Shown piece by piece: positions 1-8,671 of a stretch of DNA of 64,000 nucleotides. Position 1 is the first letter of the stretch; every line of letters starts with the position of its first letter. The position numbers and the translations under genes were made by a program. The notes beneath the pieces are model-generated. The model ran no database searches, was not told the DNA's origin, and worked only from the letters and a program-made list of their open reading frames with translations. Origin of the DNA: JAJEFO01 sp022819605 (GTDB lineage Bacteria; Pseudomonadota; Alphaproteobacteria; Rhodobacterales; Rhodobacteraceae); contig OZ244901.1 in the NCBI GenBank assembly GCA_965221545.1, forward strand, positions 1,426,001-1,490,000, written 5' to 3'.

Positions 1-9
1 CCGGCGCTG

Positions 10-1326
10 GTGAAGAAGCGGTCGCGTGACTTTTTCTGGTACAGCCCGATCCTGAACGAAGAGCTCAAAGGGTGCTTTGGCGACCTGGTCGCAGTGCCCA
101 AGACCGTCGAGGAACTGACGCATTGCGTGAAGGTGGCCCATGATGCAGAGGTTCCCGTCGTCCTGCGTGGAGGCGGCACGGGAAACTACGGGCAGTCGGT
201 TCCGGTCGAAGGCGGATTGATCATCGAGACGACTTCGATGAACCGAATTCTGGACATCGGCGAGGGGTTCGTCAGTGCAGAAGCAGGTGCCTTGATGACA
301 GACATCAATGGTGCCTTGAAGGCGACCGGTCAGGAAATGGCGATGTTCCCGTCGACGCAGGACATCGCCACCATTGGCGGGTTCGTTGCGGGAGGCTCCG
401 TCGGCATCGGGTCTTTGGCGACCGGTGCGCTGCGCGAACCGGGCAACCTGATCGAGATCAAGGCGCTTTCGGTCGAGGAGCAGCCGCAAGAGCACGTCTT
501 CCGCGGCGAAGATGTCCTGAAGGTTCACCATGCCTGGGGGCTGAACGGAGTCATCACGGAGGTGACCTTGCGTGCCGTGGCCAGCCGGGACTGGATCGCC
601 TGCATGGCAACCTATGACAACTACCGAAGCGCCTACGTGGCGGGTTATGCTGCAGCCTCTGCAACGGGTATCTCACCGAAAATGGTGAGTGTCGTGGATG
701 CTCGCATCGTGGACTACTTTCCGCGCCTGAAGGGGCATCTTCGCGATGGCCGCGATCTCTTGGCCTGCTACGTCCCGGCTGAGGACGTGGACACGCTCCG
801 CCGCCTGGTCGTGGAACAAGGGGGACTACTTGAATTGACGCTCAGCGATGAAGACCGGGAGGCCGCCGGCATTCCGCATGTCTTCGAGTTCTGCTTCAAT
901 CACACCACGCTGCAGGTTCTGAAGTCTGACCGCTCCGCGACCTACCAGCAGGTGGGCGTGCCTGATCCGTCGGATGCCGACGCCCTCGTGGACCTGCGGC
1001 AGGATTTGGGCGACGACGTGTGGACGCATCACGAATTCATCCGTCTCGGCGGCAAGATTTCTGCTATCGATCTGCCCATCATCTGGTATTCCGGCAAGGA
1101 GCGGCTGGATGCAATCAACAAGACTTACGAGGCGCACGGCTTTAGTATCTACGACGCACACACCAACGAGGTCGAACGTGGTGGATTGCACAATGCCGAC
1201 TACACTCACCTTGCATGGAAGAAGCGTCTCGATCCGAAGGGTCTCTTGAACAGCGCCAAATCCGCCGCCTGGCATCAGGTCAAGCATCTGAGCGCTGACG
1301 AAATCAAGGCAATGGCGGTGATTTGA
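10..1326 (+). CDS. FAD-binding oxidoreductase (GlcD/D-lactate dehydrogenase type), possibly 5'-partial
   Basis: The protein resembles FAD-linked oxidases of the PCMH/FAD_binding_4 type, which oxidise 2-hydroxy acids and related substrates. The glycine-rich flavin pyrophosphate loop is clear near residues 53-66 (RGGGTGNYGQSVP), followed by a TIGGFVAGGSVGIGS segment typical of the fold. The C-terminal half is compatible with the family's substrate-cap domain. A GTG at position 10 gives 438 residues, but the frame is open to the window edge, so the true start may lie upstream. The stop is 10 bases before the TauD-like gene, which suggests co-transcription. The exact substrate cannot be read from the sequence. 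Confidence 0.82.
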   Translation: MKKRSRDFFWYSPILNEELKGCFGDLVAVPKTVEELTHCVKVAHDAEVPVVLRGGGTGNYGQSVPVEGGLIIETTSMNRILDIGEGFVSAEAGALMTDINGALKATGQEMAMFPSTQDIATIGGFVAGGSVGIGSLATGALREPGNLIEIKALSVEEQPQEHVFRGEDVLKVHHAWGLNGVITEVTLRAVASRDWIACMATYDNYRSAYVAGYAAASATGISPKMVSVVDARIVDYFPRLKGHLRDGRDLLACYVPAEDVDTLRRLVVEQGGLLELTLSDEDREAAGIPHVFEFCFNHTTLQVLKSDRSATYQQVGVPDPSDADALVDLRQDLGDDVWTHHEFIRLGGKISAIDLPIIWYSGKERLDAINKTYEAHGFSIYDAHTNEVERGGLHNADYTHLAWKKRLDPKGLLNSAKSAAWHQVKHLSADEIKAMAVI

Positions 1327-1336
1327 GGAATCAGTG

Positions 1337-2221
1337 ATGACCGAATTGAAGGTGACCCCCCTGACCCGGAATTTCGGTGTTGAAGTCTCCGGATTGCCGT
1401 TGGCCGACGTCGTTCCCTCGGTACGGTTCGAGGAGTTGCGGGCATTGTTCGAGGAGCATTCCGCGCTCCTGTTCCGCGCCCAGGACTTCGACGACGCTGC
1501 GCATCTGGAACTGGCCCGCGCGTTTGGTCCGATCGAGGACCGCAAGGCCGACGAACGCAAGCCCGGCGAGGAGTTCACGATCCCCAAGGTGACCAACGTG
1601 CAGTCCGACAGTTCCCTCAAGGGTGACATGGATATGCACAGGCTGCATCTGGAATCGAATTTCCTTTGGCATGCCGACAGCACCTTCCTGCCGACACCGG
1701 CCTTGACCAACATACTCACCGCCCGCGTGGTGGCCTCGAATGGTGGCGAGACCGAGCTCGCCTCTACCCGGGCAGCCTGGATGGCCATGCCCGAAGAACT
1801 GCGCACCCGAATTCGAGACCGTGGCATCTGGCATCACTACTCCGTCTCGCGGGCGAAGATCTCCCCAGAACTGGCCAAGCATCCGATGTTCCACAAGTGG
1901 CCGGCAACCCGTTGGAGGGCCATCTGGACCAATCCGGTGAACGGTTGCGAAGCGCTTTACATTGCGTCCCACGCCTATAGGGTTGACGGGTACGACGAGG
2001 CAGAGAGCGCGGAATTGCTGGACGAATTGATTGAGTTCTGCACACAGCCGGATTTCACATATTCCCACCAATGGAGGGTGGGTGACGTTCTGATCTGGGA
2101 TCAACGGGCAGTTTTGCACCGAGGAAGGCCTTGGCCCGACGAGCAGGCTAGGACGCTGTCCAGCATTTGCTGCTCCGTGACCGATTCCGACGGCATTGCA
2201 ACAATGCGCATGCCGCAGTGA
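1337..2221 (+). CDS. TauD/TfdA family Fe(II)/2-oxoglutarate dioxygenase
   Basis: This family hydroxylates sulfonates, phenoxy acids, carnitine-like and other small acids using Fe(II), O2 and 2-oxoglutarate. The iron-binding HxD motif is visible as FLWHADST near residue 110. The distal His and the 2-oxoglutarate-binding Arg lie in WDQRAVLHRGRPWP near the C-terminus. The length of 294 residues is normal. An ATG at 1337 is chosen over the GTG at 1334 directly before it. It sits between the oxidoreductase and an ABC binding protein, so a role in catabolising the imported compound is inferred. The substrate is unknown. Confidence 0.9.
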   Translation: MTELKVTPLTRNFGVEVSGLPLADVVPSVRFEELRALFEEHSALLFRAQDFDDAAHLELARAFGPIEDRKADERKPGEEFTIPKVTNVQSDSSLKGDMDMHRLHLESNFLWHADSTFLPTPALTNILTARVVASNGGETELASTRAAWMAMPEELRTRIRDRGIWHHYSVSRAKISPELAKHPMFHKWPATRWRAIWTNPVNGCEALYIASHAYRVDGYDEAESAELLDELIEFCTQPDFTYSHQWRVGDVLIWDQRAVLHRGRPWPDEQARTLSSICCSVTDSDGIATMRMPQ

Positions 2222-2261
2222 AAGGATGTGCGGTCATTTTCGAATGCCGCCAAACAGGAGG

Positions 2262-2284
2262 GGCCTGCTGACCATTCGCAGGCC
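2262..2284 (+). promoter_or_regulatory. Inverted repeat in the leader of the binding-protein gene
   Basis: GGCCTGC (2262-2268) and GCAGGCC (2278-2284) form a perfect 7-bp stem with a 9-nt loop between the dioxygenase stop and the binding-protein start. No T-run follows. It may be an mRNA processing or stability hairpin, or an operator. Confidence 0.35.
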
Positions 2285-2314
2285 TCGTAAGTGACCAAAC
2301 AAGGAGGACAACAA

Positions 2315-3976
2315 ATGCAATACCTTACACGCACGGGAAAGCCACTTCCAAAGGTGGTTTCCGAACAGGCCAAGAAGGTCGGCGACGACCCGGTCAATCG
2401 CCGGGAATTCCTTGCGCTCGCCAGTTCCTTTGGCGCGACGGCTGCCACTGCATATGGAATGCTGGGTCATGCTGCGCCAGCGATGGCCGCCAGCGAACCA
2501 AAGATGGGCGGGACCGTCCGCATCCAGATGGAAGTGCGCGCGCTGAAGGATCCGCGCACGTTCGATTGGTCGCAGATCGCAAATTACGCCCGAGGCTGGC
2601 TGGAGAATCTTGTCTCCTACGAAAACGACGGAACGTTCCTGCCGGTCTTGCTGGAAGGCTGGGACATCTCCGAAGACGCCCAGACCTACACCTTGAACGT
2701 TCGCAAGGGAGTGAAGTGGAATAACGGCGACGACTTCACTGCCGAGGACGTTGCGCGCAACATCATTGGCTGGTGCGACAAGGATGTCGAGGGCAACTCG
2801 ATGGCCGGCCGTTTCGCCGTATTGATCGATTCGGACACGAACAAGGCAATCGAGGGAGCCGTCGAGGTTGTCGACGCCCACACCGTGCGCCTGAATCTGC
2901 CCAGGCCCGACATCTCGCTGATCGCTGGCATGGCCGACTACCCGGCAGCAATCGTGCACAGTTCGCACGATCCCGAAAGCATGCTCGCCAATCCTGTCGG
3001 CACCGGGCCGTACCTGCCCGAGAGCCTGGAGGTTGGCGTCAAGGGCGTGCTGGTACGCAACGAGAGCCACACTTGGTGGAACGAAGGAAACGGCGCCTGG
3101 ATGGACCGCGTGGAGTATATCGACTACGGCACCGATCCCTCGGCGTTTGTTGCGGCCGCCGAGGCCGAAGAGATTGACATGCTCTACACGATCGAGGGCG
3201 AGTACATCGACATCATGACGTCGTTCGACGGCTGGGTCGAAAACGAGGTCGTGACCATGGCCACCATTGTCATTCGTCCCAACCAGTTGGCCGAAATTGA
3301 CGGCGTTAAGCCCTATGCCGACAAGCGGGTCCGGCAGGCGATCACCATGGCCGTGGACAATTCGGTTCTTCTGGAACTCGGCTACAACAGCCGCGGCGTG
3401 CCTGCCCAGAACCATCATGTCGGCCCCGCGCACCCGGAATACATCGACATTGGCGATCCGAAGTTTGATCCCGCCGGTGCCTTGGCCCTGGTCCAGGATG
3501 CTGGCATGGCGGATTTCGAGCACGAACTGATCTCGATCGCCGACGCCTGGCGCAAGGACACGACCGACGCCGTGGCGGCGCAGCTGCGGGATGCTGGCAT
3601 CAACGTCAAGCGCACCGTTCTTCCGGGCAGCACTTTCTGGAACGATTGGGCGAAATATCCGTTCAGCTCGACGAACTGGAATCACCGTCCGTTCGGCGTG
3701 CAGATCTGGGCGCTTGCCTATCGTTCTGGCGAGGCCTGGAACGAGTTCGGCTGGGCAAACCCGGACTTCGACGCCTTGCTGGAACAGGCCCTGGCCACTC
3801 CGGACGTTGAACAGCGCCGCGCCTTGATGGCGAAGGGCGAGGCGCTCATCCAGGAGGAAGGCGTCACGATCCAACCCTACTGGCGTTCGCTGTACAATCA
3901 CACGCGCGAAGGCCTGGGCGGTGGCGCTCACCATATTTCGTTCGAAATTCGGCCGGCACTGCTTCACTGGACCTAA
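2315..3976 (+). CDS. ABC transporter substrate-binding protein, family 5 (peptide/opine type), Tat-exported
   Basis: The 553-residue protein has the SBP_bac_5 layout seen in DppA/OppA proteins: an early segment on start of uptake (GGTVRIQMEVRALKDPRTFDW), YTLNVRKGVKWNNGDDFTAEDV, and GTGPYLPESL. The N-terminus holds a twin-arginine signal (NRREFLALA followed by a hydrophobic stretch ending in AAPAMA), so a folded protein is probably exported to the periplasm. A strong Shine-Dalgarno AAGGAGG (2301-2307) sits 7 bases before the ATG at 2315, so the GTG at 2291 is rejected. The likely partner permeases and ATPase are encoded convergently at 5037-9718. The ligand is unknown. Confidence 0.92.
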   Translation: MQYLTRTGKPLPKVVSEQAKKVGDDPVNRREFLALASSFGATAATAYGMLGHAAPAMAASEPKMGGTVRIQMEVRALKDPRTFDWSQIANYARGWLENLVSYENDGTFLPVLLEGWDISEDAQTYTLNVRKGVKWNNGDDFTAEDVARNIIGWCDKDVEGNSMAGRFAVLIDSDTNKAIEGAVEVVDAHTVRLNLPRPDISLIAGMADYPAAIVHSSHDPESMLANPVGTGPYLPESLEVGVKGVLVRNESHTWWNEGNGAWMDRVEYIDYGTDPSAFVAAAEAEEIDMLYTIEGEYIDIMTSFDGWVENEVVTMATIVIRPNQLAEIDGVKPYADKRVRQAITMAVDNSVLLELGYNSRGVPAQNHHVGPAHPEYIDIGDPKFDPAGALALVQDAGMADFEHELISIADAWRKDTTDAVAAQLRDAGINVKRTVLPGSTFWNDWAKYPFSSTNWNHRPFGVQIWALAYRSGEAWNEFGWANPDFDALLEQALATPDVEQRRALMAKGEALIQEEGVTIQPYWRSLYNHTREGLGGGAHHISFEIRPALLHWT

Positions 3977-3986
3977 GGTTCACAAC

Positions 3987-4012
3987 GGCGGGGCGGCTCT
4001 TGCCGCCCCGCC
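3987..4012 (+). terminator. Strong GC hairpin after the binding-protein gene
   Basis: GGCGGGGCGGC (3987-3997), loop TCTT, then GCCGCCCCGCC (4002-4012): a perfect 11-bp stem 10 bases after the stop. No T-run follows, so it is more likely a 3'-end stabiliser or attenuator than a full intrinsic terminator. Such hairpins often follow abundant periplasmic binding-protein genes. Confidence 0.55.
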
Positions 4013-4038
4013 AATGACGATCACGTCGAGGACGGGAC

Positions 4039-4533
4039 ATGACTCTCGAGACGATCATCCTCGTCGCCCAGACAGCCTGTGTCTTCTTCCTGGCGGCGTG
4101 GCTCACGATCGGGGTCCTGGACAACATTTTCCATTCCGCCCTGAACAGCACCGTAACGGCGGAAGTCCTGGACATGACGCGCATGCGCGAGGAATTCCCC
4201 GAAGCCTACGAGGCCGTTGCGCATAGACGAATTTCGAATGCTTCGGTTCAGAAACGGCTGTTCGTGATCATCGTGGTTTGGGAGATCGTCGCGGCCATTG
4301 CGTTATGGTTAGGATTTGCCGCTATGCTGATGGCTGCTCTCGGCCTGGCTGAACCGACGACCGGTCGCAGCCTTGCCGTGTTGGGGGCACTGTTGTTTAC
4401 CAGCATCTGGGCCGGCTTTTTGGTGGGAGGCAACTGGTTCTGCTATTGGTTCTGTCACGAAGGCGCGCAGAATACCCATTATCAGATGATGCTTTGGGGG
4501 GTCGTGACAATGATCCTGCTCGTGGCGGGATGA
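4039..4533 (+). CDS. DUF2165 family small integral membrane protein
   Basis: The 164-residue protein has four hydrophobic segments: roughly residues 4-26, 73-100, 110-132 and 150-164. It ends with a signature-like block, GNWFCYWFCHEGAQNTHYQM. This matches my memory of DUF2165 proteins, whose function is unknown. It lies 62 bases downstream of the binding-protein gene, beyond a strong hairpin, and may be read at lower level from the same promoter. Confidence 0.7.
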   Translation: MTLETIILVAQTACVFFLAAWLTIGVLDNIFHSALNSTVTAEVLDMTRMREEFPEAYEAVAHRRISNASVQKRLFVIIVVWEIVAAIALWLGFAAMLMAALGLAEPTTGRSLAVLGALLFTSIWAGFLVGGNWFCYWFCHEGAQNTHYQMMLWGVVTMILLVAG

Positions 4534-4665
4534 CGGTTCGCGATCAGTGACATTCTTGAGTTCAGACCTATTCGCTTGCAAGCGTCTGAAATCATTGAGC
4601 CCGCTTTCGAGAAAGGGCACTACATTTCGGCGCTCCCGGCGTCGTGGTCCGGGCCGGCCGGCCCG

Positions 4666-5036
4666 TCAGCTCGGCTTCTTCCGCTCCCTTCGCTCGTAGA
4701 CGAACGGCGCCGGGTTCCACTTCAGCCCCAGCGTGCGGTAGATTTTTCGCGCGTCGGACGACGCCGCGCTTGGCAGGCCGAACGTCCGCGACCGCCTGGC
4801 ATCGTGCAGGATGCCGATCTGCAGGTCGTTCAGCGCCCGCCGGATCCGGTCCGGGCTCATCCGGTCCCCGTGGGCCGCCAGCCGGTGGCGCATGTGCTCG
4901 AGGCAGCAGAGGGCCATGTAGCAGATGGCGATGAGCGCCCGCACCCGGCGCTCCTTCCGGCGCCTCTCCCTGCCGAATAGGTGCGCCCTGCATGACGCCT
5001 CCACAATCGTCTGACCGCGTGCATGGAACGCCCTGA
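4666..5036 (-). mobile_element. C-terminal remnant of an IS1634/IS4-type transposase
   Basis: On the - strand the frame ending at 4666 encodes about 110 residues resembling the tail of IS1634-like DDE transposases: RRVRALIAICYMALCCLEHM, then MSPDRIRRALNDLQIGILHD, then LPSAASSDARKIYRTLGLKW. The catalytic part is missing. The frame runs into the 3' end of the ABC ATPase gene without a transposase N-terminus, so this is a decayed fragment. The assignment rests on remembered family patterns. Confidence 0.5.
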
Positions 5037-7121
5037 CTACTCCGCAGCAATCTTGATCACGGGATCCATCGTGTTCAACTTGTCTTCGGACAGGTGGCAC
5101 TTGATCTCGTGGCCGTCCGCCAAGGTTCGCATCGGCGGCACCTCTCGGTCGCAGAGCCCGTTCTCGACCTCGTGCTTCCATCGGCACCGCGTCTGGAAGG
5201 GGCATCCGGACGGCGGATTCAATGCAGACGGAATGTCTCCTTCGAGGACGATGTGTTGCTTCTCGACGCTTGTATCCGCGATCGGGACGGCCGAGAGCAA
5301 GGCTTCGGTATAGGGGTGATAAGGCGGCGAGAAAACCTGATCCGTCTCGCCGATCTCGACAACATGGCCCAGATACATGACCATCACCCTGTCAGCGAGA
5401 TACCGGACAATGGAAAGATCGTGGCTGATGAAGAGCAACGTCGTCTTTTCCTTCCGCTGGATCTCCATCAACAGGTCCGTGACGGCCGCCTGGACACTAA
5501 CGTCAAGCGCCGAGACCGGTTCGTCCGCGATCACGATACGGGCGCCGCCGGCAAATGCGCGCGCGATGCCGACACGCTGCTTCTGTCCCCCTGACAGCTG
5601 ACGCGGCATGCGCTCGGCAAACTCGCGGGGAAGCTTTACCAGATCGAGAAGCTCCAGCATGCGTTCCTGGCGTCCTTCCTCCGAATCGCCAACGCCGAAG
5701 ACCTCAAGCGCACGGATGATCTGGCGGCCGACCGTCATCGAAGGGTTGAGTGTGTCAAAGGGATTCTGGAACACCATCTGGACACTGGAGACCGTCTTCG
5801 GATCCCGCTCCTCGATCGGCACTTCCTGAATCTCTTCATTGTCGAGAAGGATGCGGCCAGAGGTGGCCGTCTCAAGGCCCATCAGCACCTTGGCGAAGGT
5901 GGACTTGCCGCAACCTGACTCTCCGACGATGGCCAGCGTCTCGGATTCGTGCGCGGCGAAAGTCAGGGTCTCGTTCGCCTTGACCACTTTCTTGTCCCTG
6001 CCGCCAAACAGCATGTTCGCCGCCACCTCGTAGAACTTCTTGAGCTCCTGCATCTCGAGCACGATGGGACCCGGCTCCGGCCTTTCGAATGTCCGGTTCG
6101 ACTTCACGGGCGCATCCCAGTCGATCTCGCTGAACTTCAGGCAGCGCGACTCGTGGCGATCGTCACCCTCGACTTCACCCATCCGGATTTCGCCTACGTC
6201 GCATCGCCCTGCCTCGAAGTAGTCGCAACGGGGCCCGAAGTTGCAACCCGACGGGCGCTCATGCGGCAACGGAAAGTTGCCCGGAATCGCCACGAGCGGC
6301 CGCATGTTCTTGTCGGCGCCGGGCAACGGAATGGACCGGAACAGTGCTTGGGTATAGGGGTGGCGCATCTTGTCGAAGACGTCCTCGATCGAGCCGGTTT
6401 CGACCGCCTCCCCGGAGTACATCACGCAGATCCGGTCACAGGTCTCAAGGACCAATCCGAGATTGTGGCTGATGAACAGCATCGACGTGCCGTACTTCTT
6501 GCCAAGGTCCTTTACGAGCTCGACCACAGCAGCTTCGACCGTTACGTCGAGTGCCGTCGTTGGCTCGTCGAGGATCAGCAGCGACGGTTTTGACATCAAC
6601 GCCATGGCGATCACGATGCGCTGCTGCTGACCGCCCGAAAGCTGGTGAGGAAAGGATCCGATTATCCTTTCAGGATCCGGCAGCCGGACATCCTCCACGA
6701 CCTCAAGCGCGCGTTGGCGCGCTTCCGCTTCGCTCACGCCCTCATGGATCATCGGCACTTCCATGAGCTGCTTACCGATCTTCATCGCCGGATTAAGGGA
6801 CGCCATGGGTTCCTGGTAGATCATGGCGATTTCGGATCCGCGAATGTCACGCAGTTCTTCCTGGCTCATGTCGTTCAGGTTCCTGCCCTTGAACCTGATC
6901 GAGCCTCCGACAATGCGTCCGTTGACACCCAGATCCTGCATGACTCCGAGTGCGACTGTGGACTTGCCGCAACCGGATTCTCCAACGAGCCCCATCGCCT
7001 CGCCCGGCTCCACGGTGCAGGAAAAGTCCATCACAGCAGGAATTTCTCGAAGCCGCGTAAAGAAGCTTATCGAGAGGTTTTCGATTTCAAGGATCGGGCC
7101 GTCGTGGTCCGGCTTGTTCAT
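5037..7121 (-). CDS. Dipeptide/oligopeptide ABC transporter, fused double ATP-binding protein (DppD-DppF type)
   Basis: Two complete ABC ATPase domains lie in one 694-residue chain, replacing separate DppD and DppF subunits. Each has a Walker A (GLVGESGCGKST; AIVGESGCGKST), a signature (LSGGQQQR; LSGGQKQR) and a Walker B (LLILDEP; IVIADEP). Both halves end with the oligopeptide-transporter C-terminal Cys-rich motif (GCNFGPRCDYF; GCPFQTRCRWK). The start is set at ATG 7121 because GGAGGG lies just upstream; an in-frame ATG at 7133 overlaps that site. It is the last gene of a - strand operon after two permeases. Confidence 0.93.
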   Translation of the reverse strand: MNKPDHDGPILEIENLSISFFTRLREIPAVMDFSCTVEPGEAMGLVGESGCGKSTVALGVMQDLGVNGRIVGGSIRFKGRNLNDMSQEELRDIRGSEIAMIYQEPMASLNPAMKIGKQLMEVPMIHEGVSEAEARQRALEVVEDVRLPDPERIIGSFPHQLSGGQQQRIVIAMALMSKPSLLILDEPTTALDVTVEAAVVELVKDLGKKYGTSMLFISHNLGLVLETCDRICVMYSGEAVETGSIEDVFDKMRHPYTQALFRSIPLPGADKNMRPLVAIPGNFPLPHERPSGCNFGPRCDYFEAGRCDVGEIRMGEVEGDDRHESRCLKFSEIDWDAPVKSNRTFERPEPGPIVLEMQELKKFYEVAANMLFGGRDKKVVKANETLTFAAHESETLAIVGESGCGKSTFAKVLMGLETATSGRILLDNEEIQEVPIEERDPKTVSSVQMVFQNPFDTLNPSMTVGRQIIRALEVFGVGDSEEGRQERMLELLDLVKLPREFAERMPRQLSGGQKQRVGIARAFAGGARIVIADEPVSALDVSVQAAVTDLLMEIQRKEKTTLLFISHDLSIVRYLADRVMVMYLGHVVEIGETDQVFSPPYHPYTEALLSAVPIADTSVEKQHIVLEGDIPSALNPPSGCPFQTRCRWKHEVENGLCDREVPPMRTLADGHEIKCHLSEDKLNTMDPVIKIAAE

Positions 7122-7246
7122 GGTGCCCTCCATGTCACAGGGGAAGCGCGGCAGGCGACGCGTGCCCTGGATGCGAAGCGGTGCGGAACTCGGGGCGTGC
7201 CGGACCTCGCCACGAAATCTGGATCGAACGCTCCCTTGGTCATCAT
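7118..7246 (-). CDS. Possible coupled small ORF (42 aa) between permease and ATPase
   Basis: A 42-codon frame starts at ATG 7246, overlapping the upstream permease stop as TGATG. It ends in TGA at 7118-7120, overlapping the ATPase start as ATGA. The peptide (MMTKGAFDPDF..., basic and Arg-rich) matches nothing I recognise. The two exact overlaps make translational coupling possible, but chance is not excluded. Confidence 0.22.
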   Translation of the reverse strand: MMTKGAFDPDFVARSGTPRVPHRFASRARVACRASPVTWRAP

Positions 7247-8658
7247 CAGTCCCTCAGGCTTTCTTCCCGAAGCCCGTCCGCCAGCAGGTTCAGGCCCAAG
7301 ACGAGGCTCATCAACGAGAAGGCGGGAGCCAAGGCGGGATGGGGAAAGATCGACAGGAGTTTCCGTCCGTCATTAATGGTCGATCCCCAGTCCGGACTTT
7401 CCGGACTGAGACCTAGGCCGAAGAATCCCAAGGTTCCGAGAAGAATGGTCGTATAGCCGATCCTCAGGCAGAAATCGACGATGAGCGGCCCGCGCGCATT
7501 AGGCAGGATCTCCCAAAGCATGATGTACCACGGACCTTCCCCGCGTGTCTGGCCGGCCGCAACATAGTCGCGCGTCTTGATGTCGAGCGCGATGCCTCTC
7601 ACGATCCGGAAGACGGTGGGTGAATTGACGAAGACCACGCTGACGAAGACCACCAGAAGATTGGGCGGGAATTCGATCAAGCCCAGCGGATCCGAGTTCC
7701 AGGCGACCCCTGAATAGATCCAGAGGCCGATTACCAGCACGATCACCAGGTACACGCTCCTCTTCACCGGCTGCACGTAGAAGCGCGAGTTGATCAGGAT
7801 CACCATGAATATGATTGGGAAGATGAAGAGCACTGCCGCCATGTAGACGGGAATGCCGGTTTGAACGATTTCCGGCGTGACCAGCAGATAGAAGAGGAGG
7901 ATCACCGGGAAGGCAAGGATCAGGTTGGAGACGAAGCTCAGGATCGTGTCAAGCCGCCCTCCGAAATAGGCGGCCGGCAGGCCCAGCGTGATCCCCACCA
8001 TGAACGCGAAAAGCGTTGCGAACGGCGCGACCTTCACGACCTCCCAAGCCCCCTTGACCACGCGGCTGAAGACATCCCGAGCCAGGTTGTCGCCGCCCAG
8101 AAGGTAGTAGGGAAACGCACCTTCCACGCCCGGGAGCGCCGTCCCGGGCACCTTGTTCTTCATGCCCGAGACCTGAACGAGCGGATCATGTGTCACGATC
8201 AGGTCCATCGCCCCGAAGATGGCGGTGAAGACCCAGAACATGACAATCGCGAATCCGATCATGCCTACCATGCTGTCGAACAGCTTGCCGTAGAGCCCGA
8301 GCCGCCGCTTGAAATAGATCGACGCCGCGAAGGTCACCAAAAGGGCAATCCAGACAGGCAGGAGACGGGTCGAGACAGCGCCGACGATGCCCTTGGTCTC
8401 CAGGGTTGGCATCAGGACGCCGCCAACGACATAGACAAGCATCAGCAACAGGATCAGTCCTGCGATGATCTTGACGCCAAGAACCGCGTATTCCGCAAGT
8501 TTCCGGGTAGGGGCACTTACCTCATGCTCGACGAGGTCTTCCGCTGCGAAGAAAGTCGCCACGATCTGTGCCACGACGGCTATGCCGAATGCAATCCAGG
8601 CAAGCAGGAAAATCGGATCGAGGACAGAGAGGCTGCCGGTCCAAGTCAGGGACTCCAT
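7246..8658 (-). CDS. Dipeptide-type ABC transporter permease (DppC-like) with long N-terminal extension
   Basis: The C-terminal ~270 residues are a BPD_transp_1 permease with the ATPase-contacting EAA loop (YVAAGQTRGEGPWYIMLWEI) and the typical ending LGLNLLADGLREESLRD. At 470 residues it is about 170 longer than ordinary DppC. The extra N-terminal part holds several hydrophobic helices (about residues 12-38, 55-80, 95-115, 130-155). The ATG at 8658 is preceded by AGGAGGAGAGG. The gene is 13 bases after the DppB-like gene. Confidence 0.9.
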   Translation of the reverse strand: MESLTWTGSLSVLDPIFLLAWIAFGIAVVAQIVATFFAAEDLVEHEVSAPTRKLAEYAVLGVKIIAGLILLLMLVYVVGGVLMPTLETKGIVGAVSTRLLPVWIALLVTFAASIYFKRRLGLYGKLFDSMVGMIGFAIVMFWVFTAIFGAMDLIVTHDPLVQVSGMKNKVPGTALPGVEGAFPYYLLGGDNLARDVFSRVVKGAWEVVKVAPFATLFAFMVGITLGLPAAYFGGRLDTILSFVSNLILAFPVILLFYLLVTPEIVQTGIPVYMAAVLFIFPIIFMVILINSRFYVQPVKRSVYLVIVLVIGLWIYSGVAWNSDPLGLIEFPPNLLVVFVSVVFVNSPTVFRIVRGIALDIKTRDYVAAGQTRGEGPWYIMLWEILPNARGPLIVDFCLRIGYTTILLGTLGFFGLGLSPESPDWGSTINDGRKLLSIFPHPALAPAFSLMSLVLGLNLLADGLREESLRD

Positions 8659-8671
8659 GACTCCTCTCCTC

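Noticed and set aside
2234..3967. Long antisense frame (577 codons) opposite the family 5 binding protein
   Set aside because: High-GC codon bias opens the opposite strand. The sense protein is a clear family member with a ribosome site and signal peptide, while the antisense product matches no family.
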